The position numbers and the translations under genes were made by a program. From DASUAS01 sp963809795 (GTDB lineage: Bacteria; Actinomycetota; Acidimicrobiia; IMCC26256; DASPTH01): a stretch of DNA of 64,000 nt. Below, in pieces: positions 23,986 through 33,114 of this stretch (positions within the stretch are counted from its first letter, which is position 1; each line of letters starts with the position of its first letter). The notes under the pieces were generated by a model. That model was not told where the DNA came from. It searched no databases and was given only the letters and a program-made list of their open reading frames with translations. The stretch is from NCBI GenBank assembly GCA_963809795.1, contig CAWELN010000022.1, forward strand, positions 1-64,000, in the 5' to 3' direction.

Positions 23986-24870
23986 ATGAGTACACCTCCC
24001 TGGTTGCCCTACGCCCCCGACGCCTTCGCCTGCTTCGACCGGGCCGAGGCCCTCGCCGCGGGCACGGTGGAGCCCGCGGTGCTCGGTCCCGTCCGGGTCG
24101 CGGTGGCCCGCACGTTGGGGCACCCGGAGGAGCTCGAGCGCACCCCCGTCGTCGAGGGTGATGCGACTCCCGACCCCCGCGCCGCGGTGTGCGTGGCATT
24201 CGCCGAGCAGTTCGTGGTCGACGTCTCGGGCGTGACCGACGAGCAACGAGCCGCGCTCGGCACCGCCATGGGGGCCGACACGGTCGCGTTCGCGCAGGCG
24301 CTCTACGTCGTCGACGTGTTCCAACGCGGTCGCATCGCACTCGAACGGCTCTTCGCCACGCCGTACCCGCCGGCGCTCGCGCCCGCGACGGGCGACCTGT
24401 GGGCGACGCTCGAGGAATTCATGCGCGTCGTCGCCCTCGGTCACGCCCTCGACCCCGTCACCACCGAGCTGGTCCGGCTCCGCGGTGCGCGGGCGCACCA
24501 GTGCCGCATCTGCCAGTCCCGTCTCAGCTTGCGCGCGGTCGAGGCCGCGGGCAGCGAGGAGCTCTTCACGGCCGACGACGCATCGCTCACCGACCGGCAG
24601 CGCGCCGCGCTCGACCTCGCCGATGCGGTGATCTGGCAGCCCTCGACCATCGACGCCGCGCTCGCCGCCCGTCTGCGTGCGCACCTGACCGACGCCGAGA
24701 TCGTCGAGATCGTCCTCGACCTCGTGCGCAACGCCGCCAACAAGTTCGCGGTGTCGCTCGGAGGCGATGCGGCCGTGGTCACCGACGGCGTCGAGTTCTA
24801 CGACATCGATCCCACGGGTGAGGTCGTCGCCGACGTCGACCGCGAGCTCGTGCGAGCGGCCACGACCTGA
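23986..24870 (+). CDS. AhpD-like / carboxymuconolactone-decarboxylase family protein
   Basis: A 294-residue all-helical protein with two CMD-like halves. The C-terminal half has C173-x-x-C176 in RGARAHQCRICQSRL, the redox pair of AhpD-like alkylhydroperoxidases, followed by TDRQRAALDLADAVIW. The N-terminal half lacks the cysteines. AhpD-type proteins reduce peroxides with a thiol donor; the divergent position opposite pirin suggests oxidative-stress duty, by inference. It is followed 34 bp downstream by the membrane PLC-like gene. Confidence 0.82.
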   Translation: MSTPPWLPYAPDAFACFDRAEALAAGTVEPAVLGPVRVAVARTLGHPEELERTPVVEGDATPDPRAAVCVAFAEQFVVDVSGVTDEQRAALGTAMGADTVAFAQALYVVDVFQRGRIALERLFATPYPPALAPATGDLWATLEEFMRVVALGHALDPVTTELVRLRGARAHQCRICQSRLSLRAVEAAGSEELFTADDASLTDRQRAALDLADAVIWQPSTIDAALAARLRAHLTDAEIVEIVLDLVRNAANKFAVSLGGDAAVVTDGVEFYDIDPTGEVVADVDRELVRAATT

Positions 24871-24904
24871 TCTGCGCCCCCCCGGGTGCAAGAATCCCCC
24901 CTCC

Positions 24905-27367
24905 ATGGCGAAACGCGGGGACGGGTTCGGGCGCTGGACGGTGCGGTGGCTCGCGCTCCTGGGCGTCGCGCTCGTGGTGTTGGGCACGTTCGGGTGGTGG
25001 CTGAGCACTCGGGTGCTCGAAGCCGACGGCTTCGCCGACGTCGTCGCCAAGGCGTCGCAGCGCGAGGAGGTCCGCGACTACATCGCCGACCAGGCGACGC
25101 TCCGGCTGGCTCGCACCTCGAACTTCGTGTCGGCGGCGCGACCGGTGGTGGCCGACGCGGTCTCCGCCGCCATCGAGACCCCGCCGGTGAAGGCGGCGAT
25201 CTTCGACTTCGCCCAACGCGCTCACGAGCAGGTGTTCCAGGCGCGCGGCGCCCGGCGAATCGACGTGGACTCGGAGGAGGCGGCCGTCACGGTCCGCAGC
25301 GCGCTGCAGACCATCAACCCCTCGCTCGCCAAGAAGCTCCCCGCCAACGTGCTCGATGCAACCACCACGATCTCGCAGTCGAGCACGGTCGACCTCCTGT
25401 TCCGCACCAGCCGGTGGGTCGAGGACCTCTACCTCCCGGTCTTCCTCGCCGGGGTGGCGCTGCTCGTCGTCGTGATGGTCAAGGCGCGCGATCGGATCCA
25501 GGCCATCCGGGTGGTCGGCGTGGTGCTCGCGGTCGCCGGGGCGTTGCTCCTCGGCGTCGGCGTGGCGTCGCCCGCGCTGTCGTCGGCGGCCGGGACCAAC
25601 GACCCGCTGCGCGGCGACGCGGTGGCCGCGTTCATCCAGGTGCTGGTCGGGCGGCTCCTGGGTGCCGGTCTGCTGTTCGTCGCCGTCGGCCTCCTCCTCG
25701 CCCTTGCCCCGGGCCACGACGGCGGCGACCTCCACCACCGGATGGAGCGGGCGCGGGCGTGGATCGCGGAGAAGCGCACCCGGCCGCGTTGGCGCTTCGC
25801 CGGCGGCATCGGGCTCATGGTGCTCGCCCTGTGCGCGATCACGATCACGACGACGCTGTTCCGCACGATCCTGGTCCTGGCGGCCCTGCTCGTCCTCTAC
25901 CTGGGCATCGTGATCTGCCTGCGCGCCAGCGGACTGCTCGTCACCGACCACACGATCAAGAAGTTGCACAAGCGCCAGGTCGTCGGCGTGTTCGCGGCGA
26001 TGATCGTGGCGATCGTGTTCACGGGCACCGTCGCCGTCGGCCTCGTCGCCGGCAACACCGACCAACCACGAGCGAATCCCAGCAACCAAGGGTGCAACGG
26101 CTACATCGAGCTGTGCGCGCAACCGCTCAACCAGATCGTGTGGCCGGCGAGCCACAACGCGATGTCGTCGGCCGCGTACAACTTCCTCGGTGCCGAGCAC
26201 ACGATCACGATCCCCGAGCAGCTGAACGCGGGCGCCCGGTTCTTCATGCTCGACGCGTACTACGGCTACGACGACAAGGGGCTCGTGCGCACGAACCTCG
26301 CCGGCGGCGTGAACCGCGAGCAGCTCCGGAAGGAGCGCGGCGAAGAAGCCGTGCGCGAGCTCGACCGCGTCGGTGCGCTCACCGGCGTGGCCGACACGTC
26401 GGGCAAGAAGCAGGACGTGTACTTCTGCCACGACTTCTGCGAGCTCGGCGCGGTGCCGGCGAGCCAGATCTTCCGGAACATCGACGACTTCCTCAACCGC
26501 AACCTCACCGACGTCGTGATCATCGACGTCGAGGACTACATCCAACCGAAGGACCTCAAGCACGCGCTCGTGGAGTCGGGGTTGTGGCATCGCGTGTGGC
26601 GACCGAGCCCGAAGCAGTACGGGTGGCCCTCGCTGTACGACATGGTCGTGCCGCGCGGGTCGCACACCGAGAAGCCGCGCCGGCTCGTCGTCATGAGCGA
26701 GAAGCACGCCGGCGAGCAGCCCTGGCTGCTCGGCACCTACGACGTCTCCCAGGAGACACCGTTCACGTTCTCGACGATCCCGCAATTCAACTGCCAACCG
26801 AACCGCGGGGGCACCGACAAGTCGTTCTTCATCGTGAACCACTGGCTCCGGCCGAATGGCCCGCCCGACCCGGTCGAGGCGGCCAGGGTCAACTCGAAGA
26901 AGGTGCTCACGGCGCGACTGCAGCAGTGCATCGCGCAACGGCTCCAGATCCCGAACGCGGTCGCGGTCGACTTCACCGCGATCGGCGATCTCTACCGGAC
27001 CGTCAATCTGTTCAACGCGGCCATCGCGCGCCAGTCCGGCGTCACCGAGACGGTGTCGAAGGCGGTGAGCCAGCTCCGCAGCCGGGAGGACATCACCGAC
27101 GCCGAGGTCACCGAGCTGAACGCGCTCCACCGCCTCCCGGCGATCTCGGAGACGTCGGCGCGTACGCTGCTCGGCCCGCTCGCGGACGCCATCCCCGCAC
27201 CGCGCGCGTTGCCGAAGCTCGCCAGCCCGTGCCCGCCCGGCACCCGGCCGCCCACCCACGCCGAGCTGGCCGCCGCCAAGCGCGCCGCCAAGCGCGCCGC
27301 CAAGCGCGCCAAGGACTCCCCCACGACCACCACCCCGGCACCGCACCAGGGCTGCGTCCCCGACTGA
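24905..27367 (+). CDS. Multi-pass membrane protein with extracytoplasmic PLC-like phosphodiesterase domain
   Basis: An 820-residue protein. About six to seven membrane helices lie in residues 12-390 (LALLGVALVVLGTFGWWL first, then VFLAGVALLVVVM, VVLAVAGALLLGVGVA, LLFVAVGLLLALA, LMVLALCAITITTTLF, ILVLAALLVLYLGIVICL and VFAAMIVAIVFTGTVAVGL). From residue 400 follows a PI-PLC X-like fold with H417 in WPASHNAMSS and H509 in YFCHDF; DVVIIDVEDY is a likely core strand. PI-PLC-type enzymes cut phosphodiester bonds using two histidines; the substrate here (lipid or teichoic-acid-like) is unknown. The end has a lysine/alanine repeat (KRAAKRAAKRAK). ATG 24905 follows a possible AAGAAT -10 by nine bases. 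Confidence 0.8.
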   Translation: MAKRGDGFGRWTVRWLALLGVALVVLGTFGWWLSTRVLEADGFADVVAKASQREEVRDYIADQATLRLARTSNFVSAARPVVADAVSAAIETPPVKAAIFDFAQRAHEQVFQARGARRIDVDSEEAAVTVRSALQTINPSLAKKLPANVLDATTTISQSSTVDLLFRTSRWVEDLYLPVFLAGVALLVVVMVKARDRIQAIRVVGVVLAVAGALLLGVGVASPALSSAAGTNDPLRGDAVAAFIQVLVGRLLGAGLLFVAVGLLLALAPGHDGGDLHHRMERARAWIAEKRTRPRWRFAGGIGLMVLALCAITITTTLFRTILVLAALLVLYLGIVICLRASGLLVTDHTIKKLHKRQVVGVFAAMIVAIVFTGTVAVGLVAGNTDQPRANPSNQGCNGYIELCAQPLNQIVWPASHNAMSSAAYNFLGAEHTITIPEQLNAGARFFMLDAYYGYDDKGLVRTNLAGGVNREQLRKERGEEAVRELDRVGALTGVADTSGKKQDVYFCHDFCELGAVPASQIFRNIDDFLNRNLTDVVIIDVEDYIQPKDLKHALVESGLWHRVWRPSPKQYGWPSLYDMVVPRGSHTEKPRRLVVMSEKHAGEQPWLLGTYDVSQETPFTFSTIPQFNCQPNRGGTDKSFFIVNHWLRPNGPPDPVEAARVNSKKVLTARLQQCIAQRLQIPNAVAVDFTAIGDLYRTVNLFNAAIARQSGVTETVSKAVSQLRSREDITDAEVTELNALHRLPAISETSARTLLGPLADAIPAPRALPKLASPCPPGTRPPTHAELAAAKRAAKRAAKRAKDSPTTTTPAPHQGCVPD

Positions 27368-27370
27368 CCT

Positions 27371-28618
<1,248 letters not shown>

Positions 28619-28625
28619 GGTTCGC

Positions 28626-28823
28626 CTACATCTCCTGCTCGACGGGTCGATTCCGTTTCGCCGTCCCGCCCTCCGGGCACGGCTCCACTACATCTCCCAT
28701 CTCGACGGGTCGATTCCGTTTCGCCGTCCCGCCCTCCGGGCACGGCTCCACTACATCTCCCATCTCGACGGGTCGATTCCGTTTCGCCGTCCCGCCCTCC
28801 GGGCACGGCTCCACTACATCTCC
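28626..28823. repeat. 3'-end hairpin element, tandem 63-bp array (copy B)
   Basis: CTACATCTCC occurs at 28626, 28688, 28751 and 28814, spacings 62, 63 and 63 bp. Read on the minus strand each unit begins GGAGATGTAGTGGAGCC, then the same GCCGT / GCCC-GGA-GGGC / ACGGC hairpin as the copy at 3.1 kb, then CGGAATCGACC. The DGPF gene ends on the first unit's TAG, and the in-frame ending WEM-stop repeats in the next units because 63 is a multiple of three. The array fills the DGPF-to-sigma gap. Confidence 0.9.
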
Positions 28824-29161
28824 CAGATCGGCCGGACCTCGATGGATCCGTGGCGGGCGCCGGGGATCTTGGCCGCCACCTCGATGGCCTCGTCGAGGTC
28901 CTTGCACTCGACCAGGTAGAAGCCCCCGAGCTGCTCCTTCGTCTCGGCGAAGGGACCGTCGGACGTGACCACCTCGTCGTCGCGGACCCGGACGGTCGTC
29001 GCGGTCGTCACCGGCTGAAGGCGCTCACCGCCCTGGAGCACTCCACTCGCGCCCATCTGCTCGCCGAAGGCCATGTAGGCGGCCATCTGGGCCGCGGCCT
29101 CGTCCTCCGACATCTCCGCCTGGCGCTTCTCCTCGTCACAGATCAACAGTGCGTACCGCAT
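28814..29161 (-). CDS. DGPF (YCII-related) protein partner of the ECF42 sigma factor
   Basis: A 115-residue protein of the YCII/DGPF superfamily: MRYALLICDEEKR start, ASGVLQGGERLQPVTTATTV, the namesake SDGPFAETKEQLGGFYLVE, and DLDEAIEVAAKIP. DGPF proteins are the conserved neighbours of ECF42 sigma factors and are proposed targets or partners; no enzyme activity is proven. GAGGAGG sits four bases before the ATG. The stop TAG belongs to the repeat array. It lies downstream of the GNAT gene by 117 bp on the same strand. Confidence 0.9.
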   Translation of the reverse strand: MRYALLICDEEKRQAEMSEDEAAAQMAAYMAFGEQMGASGVLQGGERLQPVTTATTVRVRDDEVVTSDGPFAETKEQLGGFYLVECKDLDEAIEVAAKIPGARHGSIEVRPIWEM

Positions 29162-29278
29162 GGTGCCTCCTCGGCATGGGTCGTTCGGGTGCTTCCGACC
29201 CCACGACGAACGGGATCCGGTCGGATCGACACCAGCCTGGCAGGTTCCCGCCCGACCGGACCCGCCGATCGACGCCGA

Positions 29279-29833
29279 TCACGACCGGTCGAGCGCTTCG
29301 TCGTCCGGCTCGGCGGCCAGCTCCTCGGCGAGCAGGTCCATGAGCAGCCCGTCGTGCCACGTGCCGTCAGGCCCCCGCTCCGAGCGGCGCGTGATCCCGA
29401 CCGGCCGGAACCCCACCTTCGAATAGGCGCGGATGGCGGCGTGGTTGTCGGCGGCGGGGTCGATCTCGATGCGGTGGTGCCCGTGCACGGTGAAGAGGTG
29501 TCGGGCGAGTGCGCGCACCGCGTCGCTCCCGACCCCGTGGCCCCGGTGGGCCGGGTCGAGGTAGATGTCGATCGACGCGTGGCGGTAGTCCGGCTCCTCC
29601 TCCGCCTGCCACTGGATCCAGCCGATGACCGCACCGTCGAGCTCGATCGCGTAGGCGGTCGTGCCCGGCTCGGCGAGGTCCTCTTCCACCGCGGCGACGA
29701 GGTCGTCGCCGCCGCGCCAGTACGCGTACACCTCGGGCGTTGCCCGGATGCGCGCCAGGGTCGGGATGTCGTCACGCGCTACGGGGCGGAGCCGCACCGC
29801 GCGACTCTCGATGCAGTCGACGTCGCCGTCCAC
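29279..29833 (-). CDS. GNAT N-acetyltransferase, AAC(6')-like
   Basis: A 184-residue acetyltransferase with VRLRPVARDDIPTLARIRAT at the start, IGWIQWQAEEEPDYRHASID (beta 4-5) and the acetyl-CoA loop RGHGVGSDAVRALARHLF, then NHAAIRAYSKVGFRPVGI. This arrangement resembles AAC(6')-type and ribosomal-protein acetyltransferases; the acceptor is not determinable. The GTG start follows a TACCCT box (29845-29840) by six bases, so the transcript is probably leaderless. The next gene downstream is the DGPF gene. Confidence 0.85.
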   Translation of the reverse strand: MDGDVDCIESRAVRLRPVARDDIPTLARIRATPEVYAYWRGGDDLVAAVEEDLAEPGTTAYAIELDGAVIGWIQWQAEEEPDYRHASIDIYLDPAHRGHGVGSDAVRALARHLFTVHGHHRIEIDPAADNHAAIRAYSKVGFRPVGITRRSERGPDGTWHDGLLMDLLAEELAAEPDDEALDRS

Positions 29834-29839
29834 CCGGCG

Positions 29840-29845
29840 AGGGTA
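29840..29845 (-). promoter_or_regulatory. TACCCT -10 box, leaderless type
   Basis: TACCCT lies six bases before the GTG of the GNAT gene and overlaps the 3' side of the XRE gene region. No -35 or Shine-Dalgarno sequence is apparent. Confidence 0.35.
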
Positions 29846-29854
29846 TCCCGCTCC

Positions 29855-30382
29855 TCAGCGCGTCGAGTTCGCCGCCGTCGAGGGCAGGATCATGGAGCGG
29901 ATCGCGGCGGCGTCGTCGGTGTCGGCGCCGAGCAGCGCGACCAACCGCGCTTCGATCGACTCCGGCGTGTCACCCAGCGACGCGGCGAGCTCCACGAGAT
30001 CTTCGTGACGGAGCGACGGCGCGGTGACCGGACGACCCGAGCGCATCTCCACCACCATCGAGAGGTACTCCTGGAGCAAGGCTTCGAGGGCGTGCGGCCC
30101 GGCGACCTCGCGCGCACCGTCCGGCGTGTCGTGGACGAGGACGCGGAGGCTGTATCCCGGCGGGAGGAGATCGAACACCGACACGTTGCAGCCGTTGGCG
30201 AGGGCCCCGAGCTCCGCCTCCGTCGGCATGTCGTCCCCGCGCTCCAGGCTCGCGATCCGTCGCGACGAGAGTCGAGAGGCCCGGGCGAGCCTCCGTTGGG
30301 AGAGCCCGGCGCGGTCACGGGCCGCTTCGAGGAAGCGTCCGAACTCTGAATCCGCCTGGGCGGTGGCGCCGTTCGTGTCCAT
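29855..30382 (-). CDS. XRE-family helix-turn-helix regulator
   Basis: A 175-residue protein with a Cro/CI-type helix-turn-helix at residues about 15-70 (FLEAARDRAGLSQRRLARAS, RRIASLERGDDMPTEAEL) and a C-terminal helical half (LEALLQEYLSMVVEMRSGRP, HEDLVELAASLGDTPESIEA) that probably senses or dimerises. It is divergent from the large LRV-repeat gene over 150 bp holding an inverted repeat, and so is its most likely regulator. No toxin or antitoxin motif is seen. Confidence 0.82.
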   Translation of the reverse strand: MDTNGATAQADSEFGRFLEAARDRAGLSQRRLARASRLSSRRIASLERGDDMPTEAELGALANGCNVSVFDLLPPGYSLRVLVHDTPDGAREVAGPHALEALLQEYLSMVVEMRSGRPVTAPSLRHEDLVELAASLGDTPESIEARLVALLGADTDDAAAIRSMILPSTAANSTR

Positions 30383-30416
30383 ACGGCCGTTTTCATCGTC
30401 GATCCAGGTGGCCCGC

Positions 30417-30446
30417 TTGACCCTTGGATCCGGAAAAAGGAGTCAA
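30417..30446. promoter_or_regulatory. Inverted repeat in the XRE / LRV divergent spacer
   Basis: TTGAC (30417-30421) and GTCAA (30442-30446) are complementary halves 20 bp apart, flanking GGATCCGGA and an A-run that stands out in this GC-rich DNA. It could be an XRE operator or -35 elements for both directions. Direct support is only the symmetry and the location. Confidence 0.35.
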
Positions 30447-30532
30447 CCGCGTCCGGCGGTCCGCCGAAGCCAAGATCGTCTGGGAAATACGTCCGCTTCG
30501 GGTGGTCTGAGCGAGGCCGGTGAGGGTCCGAC

Positions 30533-33088
30533 ATGGGTGCGAAGAAGAAGGCGAGGGAAGCCCACCAGAAGGCCGGCGAGCGCCTCGCGCAGCTCGACGG
30601 TCTCGTCGCGGATGCGGCCACCGTCGCCGAGCAGCGTTTGGCCGCGCTCGACCAGCTCGCGAGTCGCACCGGGGACGCGGCCGACCAGGCCCTGGCGACG
30701 CTACGAGGAGCCACGCAGGAGGTCGAGCGCGGCCTCGCCCGGCTCGACCGCGTCATCGCCGACGCCGCGGTCGTTGCCGAGCAGCGACTGGCCACGCTCG
30801 ACCGGCTCGCGAGCCGGAGGGACGACGCGGCCGACCAGGCGCTGGCGGCGCTGCGAGCAGCGGCCCACGAGACCGAGCGCCACCGGACGCTGGCAGAGGA
30901 GACGTCGGCAGGGATGCGAGCGTCCGCCGCGGATCTGGAAGCCCGCGCTCAGCAGCAGCTCGGCGCGTTCGACCGTCTTGCCCAGACCGCAGCCGCGCAG
31001 CTCGACTCGCGACGAGAGGCGGCCGAGCACGAGATCGCGTCCGCCGTCGACCGTGCGGTCGACCACGCCCGGGCGGAGGTCGACCAGCTCGTCACCTGCC
31101 TCGACCAGTCGCGCGTCTCCGCGCTGGCCCACGCGGACGCGTTCGATGCCGAGCTCGAGCGCCGGATGCAGGAGCTCGCCTCGACGCCATCACCTCCTGT
31201 GGTCCCCGCGTCCTCTCCCCCGCCGGCGGAGTCGGTCGCGCCGGACCCGGAGCCGGTACCCGTCGTCGCCGAGGTCGTCGAGATCGACGAGGCCGCGGAG
31301 GCCGTCGAGAACGACGAGGCCGTCGAGAACGACGAGGCCACCGAGAACGACGAGACCACCGAGAACGACGAGACCACCGAGAACGACGAGACCACCGAGA
31401 CCATCGAGAACCATCGAGAACGACGAGAACGACGAGACCACGAGAACGACGAGACCACCGAGAACGACGAGACCACCGACGGGCCGGGCGGCGCGCCGCT
31501 CGCGTGGGCGCCGACGACGCCACCACCGGCACCCGTCGAGCCGGTACCGGCGGCCGCGGTCCGGACCGAGCGCTCGGCGGTCGCCACCATCGCCACCGAG
31601 CCGCCGGGCAGCACCACACCGGTCGTCGTGCAGGCCTCCCGTGCGCAGATGACCGCATCGTTGACCCAGCTGGCGCGCAGCGCGGCCGACGGTTGGGTGC
31701 GGGTCGAGGTCGCCCACAGCTCGGAGAGCGGACAGGCCACGAGTGCGATCCGCCTCACCGTCTGTGACGCCTCTGGTTGGTGGGAGTACCACCTGCTCCC
31801 CGGCATTGCTTCTGCGCTCGCTCGCCCGTCCGTGGTGGTCGACCTCGCCGAACTGCTCCAGGCCGTCGAGCTCGATCGGCATGCGGGCGATCTGCTCGAG
31901 ATCGAGGTGGCCGGGAACGTCACCGTCGGTGCGGTGCTCGTGTTGGGGCGAACCTCGCCGATGCCGAGCCTCGCGGGTGAACGCCGCAAGATCGAACGGG
32001 TCCACCTCGGCCGTGCCAGCGGCGACGGGCTCGTGCTCGATTCCCAGGTCGGACGGCTGATCGTCCCGTCGCGACTCGCCTCGTTCCTGCGGTCCCGACG
32101 AGCGGAAGAGGTCGATCTCATCACGATCGACGGGCGGCCCTGCCTCTCGGCACAGATGCCGAGCCCGACGCCGGGCTACTCGGCGACCGTCGTGGCGCCC
32201 CTGAGCGACGACGAAGGCGCGGGCGAGCCGGCGGGCGAGCGCCGCGCCGTGGCCACCAGCCCGATCAGCGAGCTGGTCGGCGCGTTGTCCAGCACGTCAT
32301 CGGCCGACGAGCTCGCGTCGATCGTCGCGAACGGCGTCGGATACGCACGTCGCCGGGCGGCAGCCCATCCGTCGCTGCCCGCCGGACTCATCGCCGAGAT
32401 GCTCCGGGAGGGGACCGAGGCGATGCGGAGCGCCGCCGCGTCGAACCCGAGCATCCCGGTCACGTCCATCGAGCGCGCCGCGTCCGACCACGCGCCGGCC
32501 GTCCGAGCCGCCATCGCGGGGAATCAGAACGTTCCGCCCGCGATCCTGCTGCGCCTGGCGCGCGACGACGCCAGTCAGGTGCGGGCGCGGGTGGTGGGAA
32601 ATCCTGCGCTTCCCGCCGAGATGCTGGTGCTGCTCGCCGACGATCCGGACGCCGGCGTACGTGCCGCGGTGGCGGCCCACGAACGTTGCCCCGTCGACAC
32701 GCTGGTCACGATGGCCCACGATCCCGACCCCGCGGTCTGCGCCGCGGCCGCCCAGAACCCGATCTGCCCGGTCGAGCTGCTCGACCAGCTCCTCGCCGTC
32801 GTGCCGGAGGTCGTGCTCGCCAACTCCCGCGCGCCGGAGCACCTCCTCGTCGCCGGGAGCCAGGTCCGTTCCCGACACCTGCGGGCCGCCGTTGCCGCGA
32901 ACCCGTCCACCCCGGTGCGTCAGCTGCAGCTGCTCGGGCGGGACCCCGACCCGCTCGTCGCCGGCGCGGTCGCCTCGAACCCGAGCACGCCCGCGAACGT
33001 GCGGCGTCGAGCGCGACGACGGAGCGAGCGCGCCGAGGCGGAGCTCGGATTCGACACCGACGCGACGGAGACGCACCCCCCGGCCTGA
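30533..33088 (+). CDS. Large coiled-coil / acidic-repeat / LRV-repeat protein
   Basis: An 851-residue cytosolic protein in four parts. Residues 1-215 are an Ala/Glu/Arg coiled coil with three diverged tandem blocks (VAEQRLAALDQLASRTGDAA and VAEQRLATLDRLASRRDDAA). Residues 217-370 are a Pro- and acidic-rich linker with the 18-nt ENDETT repeat. Residues 375-560 form a beta-rich domain I do not recognise (GWVRVEVAHSSESGQATSAI, GWWEYHLLPGIASAL). Residues 600-835 hold about nine LRV (variant leucine-rich) repeats such as NPALPAEMLVLLADDPDAGV. LRV or HEAT-like solenoids bind proteins or nucleic acid. It has no signal peptide or membrane helix and is divergent from an XRE regulator. Function is unknown; a scaffold is my best guess. 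Confidence 0.75.
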   Translation: MGAKKKAREAHQKAGERLAQLDGLVADAATVAEQRLAALDQLASRTGDAADQALATLRGATQEVERGLARLDRVIADAAVVAEQRLATLDRLASRRDDAADQALAALRAAAHETERHRTLAEETSAGMRASAADLEARAQQQLGAFDRLAQTAAAQLDSRREAAEHEIASAVDRAVDHARAEVDQLVTCLDQSRVSALAHADAFDAELERRMQELASTPSPPVVPASSPPPAESVAPDPEPVPVVAEVVEIDEAAEAVENDEAVENDEATENDETTENDETTENDETTETIENHRERRERRDHENDETTENDETTDGPGGAPLAWAPTTPPPAPVEPVPAAAVRTERSAVATIATEPPGSTTPVVVQASRAQMTASLTQLARSAADGWVRVEVAHSSESGQATSAIRLTVCDASGWWEYHLLPGIASALARPSVVVDLAELLQAVELDRHAGDLLEIEVAGNVTVGAVLVLGRTSPMPSLAGERRKIERVHLGRASGDGLVLDSQVGRLIVPSRLASFLRSRRAEEVDLITIDGRPCLSAQMPSPTPGYSATVVAPLSDDEGAGEPAGERRAVATSPISELVGALSSTSSADELASIVANGVGYARRRAAAHPSLPAGLIAEMLREGTEAMRSAAASNPSIPVTSIERAASDHAPAVRAAIAGNQNVPPAILLRLARDDASQVRARVVGNPALPAEMLVLLADDPDAGVRAAVAAHERCPVDTLVTMAHDPDPAVCAAAAQNPICPVELLDQLLAVVPEVVLANSRAPEHLLVAGSQVRSRHLRAAVAANPSTPVRQLQLLGRDPDPLVAGAVASNPSTPANVRRRARRRSERAEAELGFDTDATETHPPA
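31298..31480 (+). repeat. In-frame 18-bp minisatellite encoding ENDETT
   Basis: Copies of GAGAACGACGAGACCACC and close variants run head to tail inside the LRV gene. Between 31412 and 31441 the unit is read out of phase for ten codons, giving basic HRERRERRDH instead of acidic ENDETT, then phase is restored. None of the three frames of the unit contains a stop codon. Confidence 0.9.
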
Positions 33089-33114
33089 CGGGTCGACGGC
33101 GGCATCCGGTGGAG

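Noticed and set aside
24779..27346. An 855-codon open frame on the minus strand opposite the membrane PLC gene
   Set aside because: Its protein is Arg/His/Asp-rich low-complexity sequence of the kind produced antisense to GC-rich genes; the plus-strand frame has membrane helices and PLC motifs.
28626..28907. A minus-strand frame through the 63-bp array encoding repeated EPCPEGGTAKRNRP
   Set aside because: It arises only because the repeat length is a multiple of three; it has no ribosome site and begins inside the DGPF gene.
30533..33088. Toxin of a toxin-antitoxin or contact-dependent system paired with the XRE gene
   Set aside because: No secretion signal, RHS/YD repeats or nuclease motif is visible; the LRV repeats and coiled coil do not imply toxicity.
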